From Vitreoscilla massiliensis (GTDB lineage Bacteria > Pseudomonadota > Gammaproteobacteria > Burkholderiales > Neisseriaceae), in assembly GCF_001457815.1 (NCBI RefSeq), contig NZ_LN898219.1, forward strand, positions 561,166 through 625,165: a stretch of DNA of 64,000 nucleotides, given 5' to 3'. Below the pieces are notes generated by a model, which did no database searches, was not told where the DNA came from, and saw only the letters and a program-made list of their open reading frames with translations. This document shows positions 24,872 to 32,633 of this stretch, piece by piece. A program made the translations under genes and the position numbers. Each line of letters begins with the position of its first letter. Position 1 is the stretch's first letter.

Positions 24872-25549
24872 TCAGTTACGCACAAACAAATAACCCAAGC
24901 CACGCACGGTTTGAATCAAGCTCGCATCCCCCAATTTTTGGCGTATGCTGGAGATGTGCACATCGATGCTGCGGTCGAATTTGGCCAGTTTGCGGTCCAA
25001 AGCCTCTTGCGACAAGGTATCTTTGCTCACCACTTGGCCAGCATGGCGCATCAATACTTCCAATAAATTGAATTCGGTGCTGGTCAATTCCAAAGAACGG
25101 TCGTCTTTGGTCGCTTGGCGTTTGGACGGAATCAATTTCACATTGCTGACAAACAAAGTGTCTGAATTAGGGGTTTTGTTTTGGTTGTTTTCAGTGCGGC
25201 GCAAAATGGCGTAAATGCGTGCCAACAATTCGCGTGGGGTGCATGGTTTTGGCACATAGTCGTCTGCACCCATTTCCAAACCAATGATGCGGTCTATGTC
25301 GTCGCCTTTGGCGGTTAACATGATGACAGGGATGTTGCTTTGTTGGCGTATGGCTTTCAAAGCGTCCAAGCCGTTCATGACCGGCATCATGGAATCAAGT
25401 ACCACCACATCGTATTGGCCCGATAAGGCTGCATCGCGACCTGCTTGACCGTCGTGCTCTATGCTCACTTCTAAGCCTTCGGCGCTCAAGTAGTCGCTGA
25501 GCAACTCTGTTAATTCTGTATCGTCATCAACCAATAAAATACGGCTCAT
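24872..25549 (-). CDS. OmpR-family response regulator (CpxR/MisR-like)
   Basis: 225 residues from the ATG with GGAG upstream. Receiver domain with the acidic pair (LLVDDD), phospho-acceptor Asp52 (VVLDSMMP) and switch Lys in LTAKGDD. C-terminal winged helix (about 130-225) with ELTSTEFNLLEVLMRH and VDVHISSIRQKLGD. Partner of the kinase 12 bases downstream. Controls genes by DNA binding on phosphorylation. Confidence 0.92.
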   Translation of the reverse strand: MSRILLVDDDTELTELLSDYLSAEGLEVSIEHDGQAGRDAALSGQYDVVVLDSMMPVMNGLDALKAIRQQSNIPVIMLTAKGDDIDRIIGLEMGADDYVPKPCTPRELLARIYAILRRTENNQNKTPNSDTLFVSNVKLIPSKRQATKDDRSLELTSTEFNLLEVLMRHAGQVVSKDTLSQEALDRKLAKFDRSIDVHISSIRQKLGDASLIQTVRGLGYLFVRN

Positions 25550-25648
25550 GGTAGTCTCCAAATAGTAAAGTGGCTTTATTCTGCCAATGATTGTTTACAA
25601 AAGCCATGCTTTAACTGACTTTTACGCAAGTTGGGTAAAGTTGCCGTT

Positions 25649-26674
25649 TTACACACTTAAATTAAAGTGCAAACGGGTTAATTCGGTAATCATGCGCCCG
25701 CGTGGGGTGCGCTGTAAAAAGCCTTGCTGGATCAAATACGGCTCAATGACATCTTCGATGGTGTCGGTCGATTCGCCTATGGCGGCGGCGACATTGTCCA
25801 GTCCCACTGGTCCACCGGCAAACTTGGTGATAATCGCTTCCAGCAGTTTGCGGTCGAGCATGTCCAAACCAACGTGGTCGACATCTAGCATGCGCAGTGC
25901 CGAATCGGCGATGTCGAGGCTAATTTGGCCGGAATTTTTCACATCGGCAAAGTCGCGCACACGGCGCAATAAGCGGTTGGCAATGCGCGGTGTGCCACGG
26001 CTGCGTTTGGCGATTTCAACTGCAGCATCGGGCAGGATTTCCAAATTCAACAATTGTGCGGAACGGCTGACGATGCTGGTCAAGTCTTCGGTATTGTAAA
26101 ACTCCAAACGCGCCACGATGCCAAACCGGTCGCGCAAAGGATTGGTTAACATGCCAGCGCGTGTCGTCGCACCAATCAAGGTAAACGGAGGCAAGTCGAT
26201 TTTGACCGAACGTGCCGCTGGACCCTCTCCTATCATGATGTCTAATTGGTAATCTTCAAGAGCTGGGTAGAGAATTTCTTCAACGATGGGGCTTAAACGG
26301 TGTATCTCATCAATGAACAACACATCGTGCGGTTCCAAATTGGTCAATAATGCCGCCAAGTCACCGGCGCGCTCCAATACCGGGCCAGAGGTTTGGCGCA
26401 GATTCACGCCCATTTCTTTGGCAATGATGTGGGCCAAAGTGGTTTTGCCCAAGCCGGGAGGGCCAAATATCAAAGTGTGGTCCAAGGCTTCACCACGCAA
26501 TTTAGCGGCCTGTATGAAGATGTGCAGCTGTTCACGCGCCTTGTGTTGGCCCACATAATCATCCAATGTTTTTGGGCGCAAGGCACGTTCCAGCAATTCC
26601 TCTTGGCTGGACACAGATTGCGAGGTGATGACCCGGGTTTCAGGTTGACTGGAAAGCGTATCGGTTTGGAGCAT
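25649..26674 (-). CDS. ruvB: Holliday junction branch-migration ATPase RuvB
   Basis: 341 residues from the ATG with AGGA upstream (an ATG 21 bases earlier is possible). AAA+ motor with Walker A GPPGLGKTT, Walker B FIDEIHRL, sensor 1 GATTRAG and arginine finger region PLRDRFG; C-terminal winged helix with FLQRTPRGRM. RuvB hexamers drive branch migration with RuvA during recombination and repair. ruvA and ruvC are not adjacent. A partial DUS-like word (GCGGCCTGTA) lies at 26505-26514. Confidence 0.97.
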   Translation of the reverse strand: MLQTDTLSSQPETRVITSQSVSSQEELLERALRPKTLDDYVGQHKAREQLHIFIQAAKLRGEALDHTLIFGPPGLGKTTLAHIIAKEMGVNLRQTSGPVLERAGDLAALLTNLEPHDVLFIDEIHRLSPIVEEILYPALEDYQLDIMIGEGPAARSVKIDLPPFTLIGATTRAGMLTNPLRDRFGIVARLEFYNTEDLTSIVSRSAQLLNLEILPDAAVEIAKRSRGTPRIANRLLRRVRDFADVKNSGQISLDIADSALRMLDVDHVGLDMLDRKLLEAIITKFAGGPVGLDNVAAAIGESTDTIEDVIEPYLIQQGFLQRTPRGRMITELTRLHFNLSV

Positions 26675-26746
26675 GGCACATCCTGAAGACATCAATTGAT
26701 GAAAAACACCGTCATTTTAACCTGTTCGGCTGCGCTCATGTAAAAA

Positions 26747-26775
26747 CCCTGTTGCAGCGGGTCTGCAACAGGGTG
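26747..26775 (-). terminator. Terminator-like hairpin after the GlsB/YeaQ gene
   Basis: ACCCTGTTGCAG and CTGCAACAGGGT form a 12-base-pair perfect stem around a 5-base loop. The flanking bases have no long T-run on either strand. Confidence 0.6.
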
Positions 26776-26789
26776 TGTTTGACTTGGTT

Positions 26790-27041
26790 TTAGAAAATCA
26801 AACCGATGATAAACAGCAAGACCACCGCACCCAAGACGCCAAACAGCAAACCCGGAATATTGAAGTTACCGGCTTGTTTGGCGCCACCAATTTTTAACAC
26901 ATCACCAAACAGCCAACTGCCCAAAGCTGAGCCGACGATACCGACGATGATGTTGATGAGGATGCCGTTGCCGCTGCCCATAATCATGCTGGCAATCCAA
27001 CCGATGATGCCGCCAATGATCATACTGATGATGATACCCAT
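26790..27041 (-). CDS. GlsB/YeaQ/YmgE family small membrane protein
   Basis: 83 residues from the ATG with CGGAGG upstream. Three Gly-rich helices, beginning MGIIISMIIGGIIGWIASMI and containing NIIVGIVGSALGSWLFG, typical of the transglycosylase-associated protein family. Function is poorly defined, often stress-related. An inverted repeat of the T/A-flanked CCCTGTTGCAG type follows (26747-26775), probably the terminator. Confidence 0.9.
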   Translation of the reverse strand: MGIIISMIIGGIIGWIASMIMGSGNGILINIIVGIVGSALGSWLFGDVLKIGGAKQAGNFNIPGLLFGVLGAVVLLFIIGLIF

Positions 27042-27320
27042 GATGTCCTCCGTAATCTGCCACAATGGCTTGAATCGTTTGAGGTTGGTGTTTTAGGGTC
27101 AAACACATCGGGTACAAAATGCCCATGTGTTGGCTTACACTCAACAGACTGTTGCGTCAGTGTGAGAATGCTTAAGTCATTAAGTTCACACAAAATTGTG
27201 GAAAATGAAGTTAAAGCTCAATAAGAATGGGGTGGGATTGCATTGATACAGGCCGCTATGCAGTCAAAATGGTTATGGTAAACTGCTTGGCATTTATTTC
27301 GTTAGATGGTTCACAACACT

Positions 27321-28247
27321 ATGCAAAAATTGGTTATCGCATCGCGTGAGAGTGTGTTGGCGATGTGGCAAGCACAGCACATACAGGCACGCTTGCAGCA
27401 GCTGTATCCTCAAATCGAAGTGAGCATCTTGGGCATGACCACCCAAGGCGATCAGATTTTGGACAAGACTTTGTCGAAAATTGGCGGCAAAGGTTTGTTT
27501 GTCAAAGAGTTGGAACAGGCTTTATTGGATGGCCGTGCGCATTTGGCCGTGCACTCAATTAAAGACGTGCCCATGGTCTTGTCTGAAGGCTTTGCCTTGG
27601 CGGCGATTACCGAGCGTGAAGACCCAAGCGATGCGTTTGTGTCCAATGCATACCAAAGTTTGGCGGAAATGCCAGTCGGCGCGATCGTCGGCACGGCCAG
27701 CTTGCGCCGTGAGGCACAAGTGCGCGCACGCTACCCACATTTGCAAGTACAGCCTTTGCGCGGCAATGTGCAAACCCGTTTGCGCAAATTGGATGAAGGC
27801 CAATACGATGCCATTATTTTGGCCACCTCAGGTTTAAAACGCTTGCAATTGGAAGAGCGCATCCGTGCGGTATTGGTGCCACAAGAGAGTTTGCCTGCGG
27901 CCGGACAAGGCGCGTTGGGTATAGAAACCTTGGCGGCTGCAGATGAGGTGATTGCATTGTTGGCACCGCTGAACGATGCGCAAACCACAGCTTGTGTGAC
28001 TGCAGAACGGGCATTGGCTCGGGCTTTGAATGGCAGTTGCCAAGTGCCGTTGGCGGCGTATGCAACCGAAGAGGATGGGGTGCTGACCTTGAATGGTTTG
28101 GTGGCCCATCCCGATGGTTCGGTGGTGTTAACGGCGCAAGCGCAAGCGCCAGTTGCGTATGCCGACAGTTTGGGGCGTGCAGTGGCCAAAAAATTGGCCG
28201 ATGATGGCGCCCATCAATTGATACAGGCCGTATTAGCCCAATCATAA
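27321..28247 (+). CDS. hemC: Porphobilinogen deaminase HemC
   Basis: 308 residues from ATG 27321; an in-frame ATG at 27306 adds MVHNT, and neither has a clear ribosome binding site. Motifs: LVIASRESVLAMWQA, KDVPM, the dipyrromethane-site region GSCQVPLAAYA (Cys) and TASLRREAQVRARYP. Joins four porphobilinogens into hydroxymethylbilane, the substrate of HemD, whose gene follows 13 bases later. Confidence 0.96.
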   Translation: MQKLVIASRESVLAMWQAQHIQARLQQLYPQIEVSILGMTTQGDQILDKTLSKIGGKGLFVKELEQALLDGRAHLAVHSIKDVPMVLSEGFALAAITEREDPSDAFVSNAYQSLAEMPVGAIVGTASLRREAQVRARYPHLQVQPLRGNVQTRLRKLDEGQYDAIILATSGLKRLQLEERIRAVLVPQESLPAAGQGALGIETLAAADEVIALLAPLNDAQTTACVTAERALARALNGSCQVPLAAYATEEDGVLTLNGLVAHPDGSVVLTAQAQAPVAYADSLGRAVAKKLADDGAHQLIQAVLAQS

Positions 28248-28260
28248 AACGGAAGAAAGC

Positions 28261-28995
28261 ATGGAGCATTGCGTATTGGTGGTCAGACCACAGGCACAAG
28301 CTGTATCGCTGTTGAATTATTGCCAGCAACAAGGGTGGCGGGCCGAGCTGTTTTCCAGCATGGATGTGAAGTTATTGCCACACACCCGTGAAGATGTGCA
28401 GCAGCGCTTGAATGCAACCGATGTGGCATTCTGGGTCAGCGCCAATGCCATCATCAGTGCTTACCACTTGCGTGTGAATCCACCGTTGCACAATGTGTGC
28501 GTGGGCAGCGGGACTTTGGGGTGTTTTTACCAGTATTTCCCGCAAGCCACTGCCAATGCACCACAAGACGGTTTGGACAGCGAAGCGGTATTGCGCATGC
28601 CTTTGTGGCAGGATTCTGCCTTGCGTCATGTGACCATCATCAATGGTGAAGGTGGGCGGGATTGGCTGACCAATCAATTGTTGGGCATGGGCAAATCGGT
28701 ACAAACCGTGTCTTTATACCAGCGTGTTGAACAAGCTCTGGACTGGGAACGGTTTCGCCAATTGAGCCAGAGCTATCAATTGGTGGTGTGTGTGTATTCA
28801 CGCGAGGCGGTCGACATCTTGTTTCAACAAGTACCGGCAGATTTGCGTGCCAAACTCCAATCCTTGTTATACTTCACCATCCATCAACGCATCGCCGATG
28901 AATTGAATGCAATGGGTGCAGGACGGGTTGTGGTTGGAAAACAAGGCCATAGCAGCGTTTTGAAACTGTTGCGCGAGTATCTCTTACCATCATAA
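28261..28995 (+). CDS. hemD: Uroporphyrinogen-III synthase HemD
   Basis: 244 residues, divergent as is normal for this family. Begins VLVVRPQAQAVSLLNYC and has the bilobed pattern with AFWVSANAI, NGEGGRDWLTNQL and VVVGKQGHSSVLKLLREYL. Cyclises and inverts ring D of hydroxymethylbilane. The order hemC-hemD-hemX-hemY supports the call. Confidence 0.9.
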   Translation: MEHCVLVVRPQAQAVSLLNYCQQQGWRAELFSSMDVKLLPHTREDVQQRLNATDVAFWVSANAIISAYHLRVNPPLHNVCVGSGTLGCFYQYFPQATANAPQDGLDSEAVLRMPLWQDSALRHVTIINGEGGRDWLTNQLLGMGKSVQTVSLYQRVEQALDWERFRQLSQSYQLVVCVYSREAVDILFQQVPADLRAKLQSLLYFTIHQRIADELNAMGAGRVVVGKQGHSSVLKLLREYLLPS

Positions 28996-29074
28996 CAACA
29001 GCATTTGTTTGTCAATTTGTGCACTTCGGTATTAAAAATGCATCAAGAGGCAATTATTTATTTAGGAGGGCCAT

Positions 29075-30322
29075 ATGGCAGAGCAACCTCAAGAAAAACC
29101 AGAACAAGCATCACAAACAGCCTCAAATGAAACCAAAGCCGTGGCCAATTATGCGCCACAACAACCGGTCGTTATCAAACAAGGCAGTGGTAAGGCTTTA
29201 GGCGCAGGTGCGTTGGTCTTGTCTTTGATTGCATTGGGGGCCAGCGGCTTATTGTTTGTACAAGGTCAAAATACCCTCAAAAATTTAGACACCTCGGTCA
29301 GTCATAAAATCGACACTGCTCAAATTGGCGATGCCGACGCCATGCAATCCATGAAAAAGACTCAGGCTGATCAGCAAGACTTGCAAAAGAAATTGCAATT
29401 GTTGCAGCAAGACAATCAGCGTTTGAACAACCAATTGAACCAAGTCGATCAGGCTTACCAGCAATTGGTGAAATCGCGCCATCAATGGCTGGTGGATGAA
29501 ATCGAGTTCAGCTTGAATGTGGCCACGCAGCAATTGTTGCTCACGGGCAATAAAGAAGCCACCATCAAATCGTTGAAAAGCATCGAAAGCCGTCTGAACC
29601 AATTTGATAAACCGGAATTGGTGCCTTTAAAACAAGCCATCAGTACCGATTTGATTGCCTTAAGCCAAGGTGCTTCCAATGTCAACGTGACCTCAACAGC
29701 GGTGATGATCAGCAGCTTGGAAAGCCGTGTCGATGGTTTGAAAACCTTGTTAGAAGGCGTGTTAACCAAGCCCGAAGCTGCAGAAGCGGCCAGTAATCCG
29801 AAATTGTCGTGGTGGCAAAATGTCTGGAATGGCATCAAAGGCAGTTTTAAGGGTTTGGTTGAAGTGCGCAAACTGGACAACAAAGACGCGATGTTGATTT
29901 CGCCTGAGCAAAGCGAGTATTTGAAAGAAAACATCCGCTTGCATTTGGTCAGTGCCCGCATTGCCTTGATGCAACAACAAAGTGAATTGTACAAATCAGA
30001 GTTACAGGCCGTTGATACTGCCATGCGCAGCTATTACGACATGAACGATCCTTTGACCAAAGCGTGGTTGGCAGACTTGGCACAAGTACAACAAATTCAA
30101 TTGGGTGGCAATGCTGCCGATGGTCTGAAAAACAGCTTGGCCGCGGTACAGCAATTCCAGCAACAATCGCAAGACGAAACCAGTGTGTTCAACGTACCGA
30201 CTATGCCATTGAATGCGTCTGCGCCACAAGCGGCGACGCCGCCTGCGGCCGCCAGTGCGCCTGCCGTGCCGGCCAAACCTAAGGCTGCGTCCGAACCTGA
30301 AGTCAAAGGAGGGCGCGCATGA
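29075..30322 (+). CDS. hemX: HemX-like membrane protein
   Basis: 415 residues. Strong ribosome binding site AGGAGGG. Polar N-terminus (1-40), one membrane helix (about 43-65), a long coiled coil (about 95-150, Gln/Leu-rich), a helical domain, and a Pro/Ala-rich tail (about 365-415). Often annotated as uroporphyrinogen-III C-methyltransferase because of E. coli HemX, but it has none of the SAM-methyltransferase motifs. Its role in haem synthesis is structural or regulatory at most. Overlaps hemY by 4 bases (ATGA). Confidence 0.85.
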   Translation: MAEQPQEKPEQASQTASNETKAVANYAPQQPVVIKQGSGKALGAGALVLSLIALGASGLLFVQGQNTLKNLDTSVSHKIDTAQIGDADAMQSMKKTQADQQDLQKKLQLLQQDNQRLNNQLNQVDQAYQQLVKSRHQWLVDEIEFSLNVATQQLLLTGNKEATIKSLKSIESRLNQFDKPELVPLKQAISTDLIALSQGASNVNVTSTAVMISSLESRVDGLKTLLEGVLTKPEAAEAASNPKLSWWQNVWNGIKGSFKGLVEVRKLDNKDAMLISPEQSEYLKENIRLHLVSARIALMQQQSELYKSELQAVDTAMRSYYDMNDPLTKAWLADLAQVQQIQLGGNAADGLKNSLAAVQQFQQQSQDETSVFNVPTMPLNASAPQAATPPAAASAPAVPAKPKAASEPEVKGGRA

Positions 30323-31530
30323 AGGCATTAATTTGGTTGGTGGTCTTGTTTGCCGGAGCAGCCGCGGTAGCGGTGCTCACCCATTCCTATCCAGGCAATG
30401 TGTTCATCATCGTCGGTGACGAGTTGCGCCGGGTCTCGCTCAACACCTTTATCCTAAGCACTGTGGTGTTTGTGGTGGTGTTGTATTTATTCATGTCGTT
30501 ATTGGGACGTTTGGTTTCTATTCCAGGTGGTATGCGCCGTTATGGCAAGCGCCGTCGCAGTGCCAAAGTCGCCGATGCGTTGAACGAAGCCGGTCAGGCC
30601 TTTTTTGAAGGCCGCTTTCAAAAAGCGCAAAGCGAAACCGATAAGGTGTTGAAAAACAAAGAGTGCGGTGATGCCGCGCCTTTGGCCTTGATGTTGGCCG
30701 CTTACAGTGCCGAGCAAACCAATGACGATGCGGCCAAACAAGGCTATTTGCAGCGTTTGGCGGCTTTGCCTGAGTCCATGCAGTTGTCGCGTTATTTGTT
30801 AGAAGCTGAGAGTGCTTTAGAGCGCTATGATTACGAGGCGGCGCAAACTTCGATTGATGCTGCACGCAAACTCAATCCGGGGCTGACCCGCTTGTTACAA
30901 TTGGAATTGCGCATGGCAGTTGACCAAAAAGACACAATGAAAGTGTTGCGCTTGACCGAACAATTGAGCAAAGCCGGTGCTTTGAGCGCGACCGAATTGC
31001 AGCAATACCAATGGGTGGCTTATCGCCAATTGTTGGCGCAATGTCATGATGCCAAGGCCTTAAAGACTTGCTTGAAACGCATTCCTGATGCCGATCAAAA
31101 AGGCGGCTTAAGCGTGGAAATTGCCGAACGTTTTCAGCAATTGGGCTTGTATGCGCAAGCAGTGAAATGGGCGAAAACCCATTACCCACAAAACCGCGAT
31201 GTGGCTTTGTTGAAAGTTTTGTTTGAATCGGCAGAAAATCTGTCTGACAAAGAGCAACAACAGGCTTTTGAAGCGGCCGATGGATGGTTAAAGACTTACC
31301 GCGAAGACACCGATTTGCTGTTGGCCTTGGGTGAGGCTGCGTATCAGCGCCAATTGTGGGGCAAGGCACAAAGCTATTTGGAAGCCAGTTTGTCACAACA
31401 GCCGTCCATACAAGCACATTTGGCCTTGGCCAAAGTGTTTAAAGCGACTGAGCAAACGGCATTGGCAGAACAACACCAAGCCGCGGCTTTGGCCTTGGTG
31501 GAGCAAGCGGGCAGTTGGGAAGAAGCATAA
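30319..31530 (+). CDS. hemY: HemY-like TPR membrane protein
   Basis: 403 residues. Two N-terminal membrane helices (about 3-20 and 42-62), then TPR-like helical repeats through the C-terminus. Belongs to the proteobacterial HemY group that follows hemX; it is not the protoporphyrinogen oxidase also named HemY in Gram-positives. Biochemical role unclear. Confidence 0.87.
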   Translation: MKALIWLVVLFAGAAAVAVLTHSYPGNVFIIVGDELRRVSLNTFILSTVVFVVVLYLFMSLLGRLVSIPGGMRRYGKRRRSAKVADALNEAGQAFFEGRFQKAQSETDKVLKNKECGDAAPLALMLAAYSAEQTNDDAAKQGYLQRLAALPESMQLSRYLLEAESALERYDYEAAQTSIDAARKLNPGLTRLLQLELRMAVDQKDTMKVLRLTEQLSKAGALSATELQQYQWVAYRQLLAQCHDAKALKTCLKRIPDADQKGGLSVEIAERFQQLGLYAQAVKWAKTHYPQNRDVALLKVLFESAENLSDKEQQQAFEAADGWLKTYREDTDLLLALGEAAYQRQLWGKAQSYLEASLSQQPSIQAHLALAKVFKATEQTALAEQHQAAALALVEQAGSWEEA

Positions 31531-31535
31531 TTTGA

Positions 31536-31565
31536 TTTACAGGCCGCATGTGCGGCCTATTTTTT
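31536..31565 (+). terminator. hemCDXY terminator containing a DUS-like word
   Basis: Exact word (reverse) at 31536-31547. AGGCCGCA and TGCGGCCT pair across 2 bases, followed by ATTTTTT. Confidence 0.88.
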
Positions 31566-31585
31566 CGGGTAAGGCGTAGCAAAAA

Positions 31586-32407
31586 ATGGTGATGGGTTTG
31601 GATGCCACCACGTGGCTGGTGATGTTGTGTGCAGGTGCGTTTGCGGGCTTTTGGGCAGGTTTATTGGGGGTGGGCGGTGGCTTGATCATCGTGCCGATTA
31701 TGGTGTGGATTCTGTCGCATCAAGGCGTGGGACCGGAATACAGCCAACATTTGGCCATCGGTACTTCGTTTGCGGTGATGGTGTTTACCAGTTTTTCCAG
31801 CGTGTTGGCGCAGCACAAACGTGGGGCTGTGCGTTGGGATTTGGTGTGGAAATTGGCGCCGTGGATGATAGTTGGCACGTTTGTCGGTGCCAGCTTGGCC
31901 AAATATGTGCCGGGGCTGACATTGCAATCGGTGTTTGTGGTGTTTGCCTTGGTGATAGCGGCGCAGACGTTCATGGACTTTAAGCCCAAAGCCAGCCGTC
32001 AAATGCCGGGTGTGACCGGCTCTGCCGCTTCTGGCAGCTTTATTGGCATGTTGTCATCGTGGGTGGGCATAGGCGGTGGTTCTTTGTCGGTGCCGTTTAT
32101 GCTGTTTTGCAATGTGCCGATTGTGAATGCGGTCGGTACATCTGCGGCACTGGGTTGGCCAATTGCCTTATCGGGCTGCATCGGTTATCTGTTGAATGGT
32201 TGGCATGTCGCCGATTTGCCTACCGGAGCGGCGGGATTTGTGTATCTGCCTGCGCTCATTGGTTTGGCCATAGGCACGGTGACATTTGCACCGTTGGGGG
32301 TGAAAGTGGCGCACAAATTGCCGCCGCGCAAATTGAAACTGGCGTTTGCATGCATGCTCACCGTCACCGCTTGTCAAATGTTGTGGAAAATATTGCATGC
32401 AGCTTAA
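31586..32407 (+). CDS. TSUP family permease (TauE/SafE)
   Basis: 273 residues, eight or so membrane helices with the duplicated TSUP pattern: AGFWAGLLGVGGGLIIVPIMVW in the first half and GSFIGMLSSWVGIGGGSLSVPF in the second. TSUP members export or import sulfur-containing anions or organic acids; the substrate cannot be assigned. The DUF442 gene at 18119 is far away and gives no link. The start may be the second ATG at 31592. Confidence 0.9.
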   Translation: MVMGLDATTWLVMLCAGAFAGFWAGLLGVGGGLIIVPIMVWILSHQGVGPEYSQHLAIGTSFAVMVFTSFSSVLAQHKRGAVRWDLVWKLAPWMIVGTFVGASLAKYVPGLTLQSVFVVFALVIAAQTFMDFKPKASRQMPGVTGSAASGSFIGMLSSWVGIGGGSLSVPFMLFCNVPIVNAVGTSAALGWPIALSGCIGYLLNGWHVADLPTGAAGFVYLPALIGLAIGTVTFAPLGVKVAHKLPPRKLKLAFACMLTVTACQMLWKILHAA

Positions 32408-32409
32408 GA

Positions 32410-32535
32410 TTTTTGGCAATATGCGTTAAAAATGAACTGATTGGCATAAAACGGTTGCCAAAAGTCAGTAAAAGCCGATATATTAAAGTGGTCTCGCCGG
32501 CTGGTGAACACGCTTAATATTCGGCTTTTTCGTTT
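32410..32535 (+). ncRNA. Candidate structured RNA or elaborate 3' end after the TSUP gene
   Basis: Two consecutive stem-loops: TTTTTGGCAA (32410-32419) with TTGCCAAAA (32455-32463), then AAAAGCCGATATATTAA (32470-32486) with TTAATATTCGGCTTTT (32514-32529, one bulge). The second loop contains a further small hairpin (TCGCC/GGTGA). A T-rich end follows. It could be an elongated terminator for the TSUP gene or a small RNA. No promoter is evident. Confidence 0.35.
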
Positions 32536-32633
32536 TATGTGTGTCAGTGATGCCTCGTCATCAGTGGGTTTTGACACTTTCTCCTTCGATTCACATCGTC
32601 ATCTGTTAACTCTATTCTATATAAAGGAGTGCC

